Shown: in pieces, positions 62,092-64,000 of the stretch
Numbering within the stretch: the stretch's first letter is position 1
Layout: each line of letters opens with the position of its first letter
The notes under the pieces: model-generated
Told to the model about the DNA's origin: nothing
What the model saw: the letters and a program-made list of their open reading frames with translations, nothing else
Database searches by the model: none
Source: Gemmatimonadota bacterium
Lineage (GTDB): Bacteria; Gemmatimonadota; Gemmatimonadetes; Longimicrobiales; Gaopeijiaceae
Assembly: GCA_027623325.1 (NCBI GenBank)
Contig: JAQBXY010000003.1
Span: 62,001 to 126,000 of the forward strand
Length of the DNA: 64,000 nucleotides
Direction: 5' to 3'
Position numbers and translations under genes: made by a program

Positions 62092-62117
62092 CCTTCGGGG
62101 CGAACACAGCCCGAAGG
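62092..62117 (+). terminator. Hairpin after E1 alpha gene
   Basis: A perfect 8-bp inverted repeat, CCTTCGGG and CCCGAAGG with a ten-base loop, begins three bases after the stop codon. There is no T run, so termination may be factor-dependent, or the hairpin may protect the 3' end. Confidence 0.45.
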
Positions 62118-62238
62118 CGAGCGCGAGTAAGGCGCAAATTGGTGCCTTGAACGCCTCGTGTTCTTCGAACATCTTAATGGGTCAAGCATTTTTGCCCCTG
62201 CGAAGGCAGGCGGCGCTAAGAGCCTGGACGTTTGATTT

Positions 62239-62868
62239 ATGATCGACGCCAATCCGGAAAACGTGGCCCTGATGCTCGAGGATGAGCCTCTCGAGGATCT
62301 CACCGACGAGGAGCTGGTCACAGCGCACCTCGAGGGACGACCGGGTGCCTTTCAGCGCCTGTATGATCGCTACCGGGATCGCCTGATCCACTTCATCACC
62401 AGGAAGACGGGGGACGGCGACCGCGCTCAGGATCTCGTGCAGGAGGCGTTCATCCGGGTCACGCGACACCTTCACCGCTTCGACACGTCGAAGAAGTTCT
62501 CGACTTGGGTGTACACGATCGCGGGCAACCTGTCGAAGAACGAGCTGCGCAACCGCTCACGGAGTCCGGTCGTACTGTTTCAGCGCCTGACGGGGAACTG
62601 GGAGGACGATCATCGACCCATCCAGTTCGAGGACTTCTCCATGCGGCCGGACGATCTATACCGGAAGCGGTACCTCCGCCGCCTCGTCGAAGACACGGTG
62701 CAGACGCTCCCCGAACATCATCGGCTCGTTTTTCGCCTTCGCGAGTTGGAGGGCAAGAGTTACGAAGAGATCGCGGAGATCACGGGCGTGAACCTCGGTA
62801 CGGTAAAGAGTCGCCTTCACCGAGCCCGCAACTCGTTCGCTCAGCGGATCGAGCCCTTCCTGAACTGA
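62239..62868 (+). CDS. RNA polymerase sigma factor, ECF-like
   Basis: 209 residues. Region 2 (LVTAHLEGRPGAFQRLYDRYRDRL ... FSTWVYTIAGNLSKNELR) binds the -10 element and core polymerase; region 4 (LPEHHRLVFRLRELEGKSYEEIAEITGVNLGTVKSRLHRAR) binds the -35 element. There is no anti-sigma gene directly beside it. The ATG at 62239 is used. The upstream 150 bases contain a small hairpin (62197-62210) but no recognised autoregulatory box. A PspA-like coiled-coil gene follows 64 bases downstream, hinting at an envelope-stress link. Confidence 0.92.
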   Translation: MIDANPENVALMLEDEPLEDLTDEELVTAHLEGRPGAFQRLYDRYRDRLIHFITRKTGDGDRAQDLVQEAFIRVTRHLHRFDTSKKFSTWVYTIAGNLSKNELRNRSRSPVVLFQRLTGNWEDDHRPIQFEDFSMRPDDLYRKRYLRRLVEDTVQTLPEHHRLVFRLRELEGKSYEEIAEITGVNLGTVKSRLHRARNSFAQRIEPFLN

Positions 62869-62932
62869 AGCATCGTCCCCACTCTGTGCGTAGAGTGAAG
62901 AGACGATCCACGGTCCGAGCCGGAACTGCCAG

Positions 62933-63601
62933 ATGTTCGACGACCTTCGTGCCGCCTTCCGCGAGGCACTCGACAACTTCAACAAGGAGTTGAGTCGAGA
63001 TCAGGTGCCCGAGACGGTCGACAAGCTGCTCGCGGGCATGAAGCGGGAGATCGTCGACGAGAAGGCACAGGTCGCGGGCCTGGAGGATCAGCTCGAGAAG
63101 ACCCGAGCGCAGATCCAGCGCCTCGTGGACGAAACCGCCACTGCTCGGCGGCGCGAGGAAATGGCCCGCCGAATCGACGACCAGGAAACGGTCAAGCTGG
63201 CCGTTCAGTACGCCGTCAAGGCGGACGGGCATCGCGCCGTCTTGGAGAAGAAGGTGACCGCCCTCCAGGAGGAATGGGAGTTTCGTCAACGCACCGTCGA
63301 TGAGATGTACGCACAGTTCGACCTGGCGCAGGAGAAGAGGGACTCGCTCACCGCGACGACCGGACGTTCAGGCGCGCGGGAGTCACTTTCTGCGGCGGAC
63401 GACCTGTTCAGCGAACTCGACCGAATGGCGGACAAGATCGAAGGCAACAAGGCTCGCGGAGACGCGGCCGAAGCGTTCGATGCGTTGGATCTGGACGAAC
63501 CCAGTGAGTTTCACGTCTCTATGGACGAGGAGCCGCCGCGGGAGGAGCTCGATGTCGACGCGGCGCTCGAGGAATTGAAGCGGCGCATGCGCGACGGATG
63601 A
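62933..63601 (+). CDS. PspA/IM30-like coiled-coil protein
   Basis: 222 residues, nearly all charged heptad-like helix: FDDLRAAFREALDNFNKELSRD, then VAGLEDQLEKTRAQIQRLVDE and LEKKVTALQEEWEFRQRTVDEMYAQFDLAQ. The length and helical layout are like phage-shock proteins, and a short acidic tail follows. Similarity is not strong enough to be sure of PspA function (binding the inner membrane in stress). It lies just after the sigma factor gene, and its end faces the truncated gene at the right edge. Confidence 0.65.
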   Translation: MFDDLRAAFREALDNFNKELSRDQVPETVDKLLAGMKREIVDEKAQVAGLEDQLEKTRAQIQRLVDETATARRREEMARRIDDQETVKLAVQYAVKADGHRAVLEKKVTALQEEWEFRQRTVDEMYAQFDLAQEKRDSLTATTGRSGARESLSAADDLFSELDRMADKIEGNKARGDAAEAFDALDLDEPSEFHVSMDEEPPREELDVDAALEELKRRMRDG

Positions 63602-63617
63602 GGTAGCCGAGGACGCG

Positions 63618-64000
63618 CTATTCGTCCTCGCTCGGATCGGAGGCGTCCACAGCGTCTGCCAGATCCCTCAAGAAGAGCAGGCCGGCGCATTCTCCTGCCA
63701 GGAAGAGGATGTCTTCGCGTGCCCGTGCGCTGAGCGGGGTCGTGCGAGTAGAGCCCCCGTCCACGAGTAGCGTCCAGCTCCGACCAGCTCGTGCTCCGAG
63801 ATACACGACGAGACCCCGTGCATCGAGATCGAGCAGAGATGGAGCTTCGTCCACTCCGAACCTCGGAACGTCATTCGGATCTACGTCTGTCCGCGCGGGC
63901 TCATGCGCCAGGTCGAGAGCGACGAAGGGCGTCAGATCCTCAACGCCGCCCGGTTCCCTCCAGAGAATGAGGCCGCGCTCCGCGCCCGCGAGGTAGATGA
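63618..64000 (-). CDS. Hypothetical protein, 5' end outside window
   Basis: The frame is open from 64000 to a stop at 63618 (about 127 residues visible). It reads LILWREPGGVEDLTPFVALDL and later SLLDLDARGLVVYLGARAG, ILFLAGECAGLLFLRDLAD and an acidic end. The pattern is soluble and mixed alpha/beta. No family was recognised. The internal GTG at 63854 is not a good start because the frame and coding character continue to the edge. Confidence 0.6.
   Translation of the reverse strand, partial: IYLAGAERGLILWREPGGVEDLTPFVALDLAHEPARTDVDPNDVPRFGVDEAPSLLDLDARGLVVYLGARAGRSWTLLVDGGSTRTTPLSARAREDILFLAGECAGLLFLRDLADAVDASDPSEDE

Noticed and set aside
1-64000. CRISPR arrays, insertion sequences, prophage or tRNA/rRNA genes
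   Set aside because: No regularly spaced direct repeats, transposase motifs, terminal inverted repeats flanking a gene, or cloverleaf-like sequences were found on reading through; a tRNAscan or Infernal run would be needed to exclude RNA genes fully.

Overview
The window looks like bacterial chromosome from a GC-rich, aerobic, Gram-negative-type heterotroph. Gemmatimonadota is the best guess and Acidobacteriota the alternative. The reasons are a padR plus duplicated-permease (ADOP-type) pair, DUF2911 and DUF1028 secreted proteins, a large secreted BNR/sortilin-type beta-propeller, the 1646-residue type of NAD-glutamate dehydrogenase, and heme A synthase with a DUF420 partner. This is inference from gene content; no rRNA or tRNA gene was seen. 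Coding density is high, many neighbours overlap by ATGA/GTGA, and no CRISPR array or insertion sequence was found.

Layout. 1-9.8 kb (minus): a polyunsaturated or specialised fatty-acid synthase locus in the order pfaD, pfaA, pfaC (pfaC cut by the window edge). PfaA has four near-identical tandem ACPs. 10-14.7 kb: amidase, a decayed DUF1028 copy, a hypothetical gene, YaeQ, and an intact DUF1028 gene. 14.8-17.1 kb (plus): an SPFH/GYF_2 protein followed by a zinc-ribbon membrane protein broken by one frameshift. 17.1-24.3 kb (minus): M16 peptidase lipoprotein, a hypothetical gene, DUF2911, a decayed ADOP permease and its PadR regulator with a readable promoter/operator. 24.4-29.0 kb (minus): a three-gene 2-oxoacid:ferredoxin oxidoreductase operon (GltD-like Fe-S flavoprotein, alpha, beta). 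29.4-37.1 kb (minus): NAD-glutamate dehydrogenase followed by four type IV pilin-like genes, one frameshifted. 37.3-42.0 kb (plus): YhaO-like nuclease, YhaN-like ATPase, alpha/beta hydrolase. 42.1-43.6 kb (minus): YfiH/PgeF-type protein, a small cysteine-rich protein and an OsmC-like gene with an in-frame TGA. 43.7-58.6 kb (plus): 2-oxoglutarate dehydrogenase E1, TPR protein, exonuclease, BNR propeller, cupredoxin lipoprotein, membrane protein, patatin, acyl-CoA dehydrogenase, CtaA, DUF420, EamA. 58.6-64 kb: histidine-kinase-like ATPase, peroxiredoxin, a hypothetical gene, an orphan 2-oxoacid dehydrogenase E1 alpha, an ECF-like sigma factor, a PspA-like coiled coil, and a truncated hypothetical gene.

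The most interesting signal is the OsmC-like gene at 42084-42542. Its reading frame is interrupted by a single TGA exactly where this family has its peroxidatic cysteine. The frame then continues through the rest of the domain, including the second catalytic cysteine. Directly after the TGA lies a hairpin with a perfect 6-bp stem, a UGGAG apical loop and an outer stem, at the spacing expected of a bacterial SECIS element. I read it as a probable selenoprotein in a small redox operon. The pfa locus is the second major item.

Three other genes (10.0, 16.5 and 29.8 kb) each need one inserted or deleted base in a short homopolymer. These may be assembly indel errors rather than real pseudogenes, whereas the permease at 21.7-23.9 kb and the DUF1028 copy at 11.8-12.2 kb carry real-looking internal deletions.
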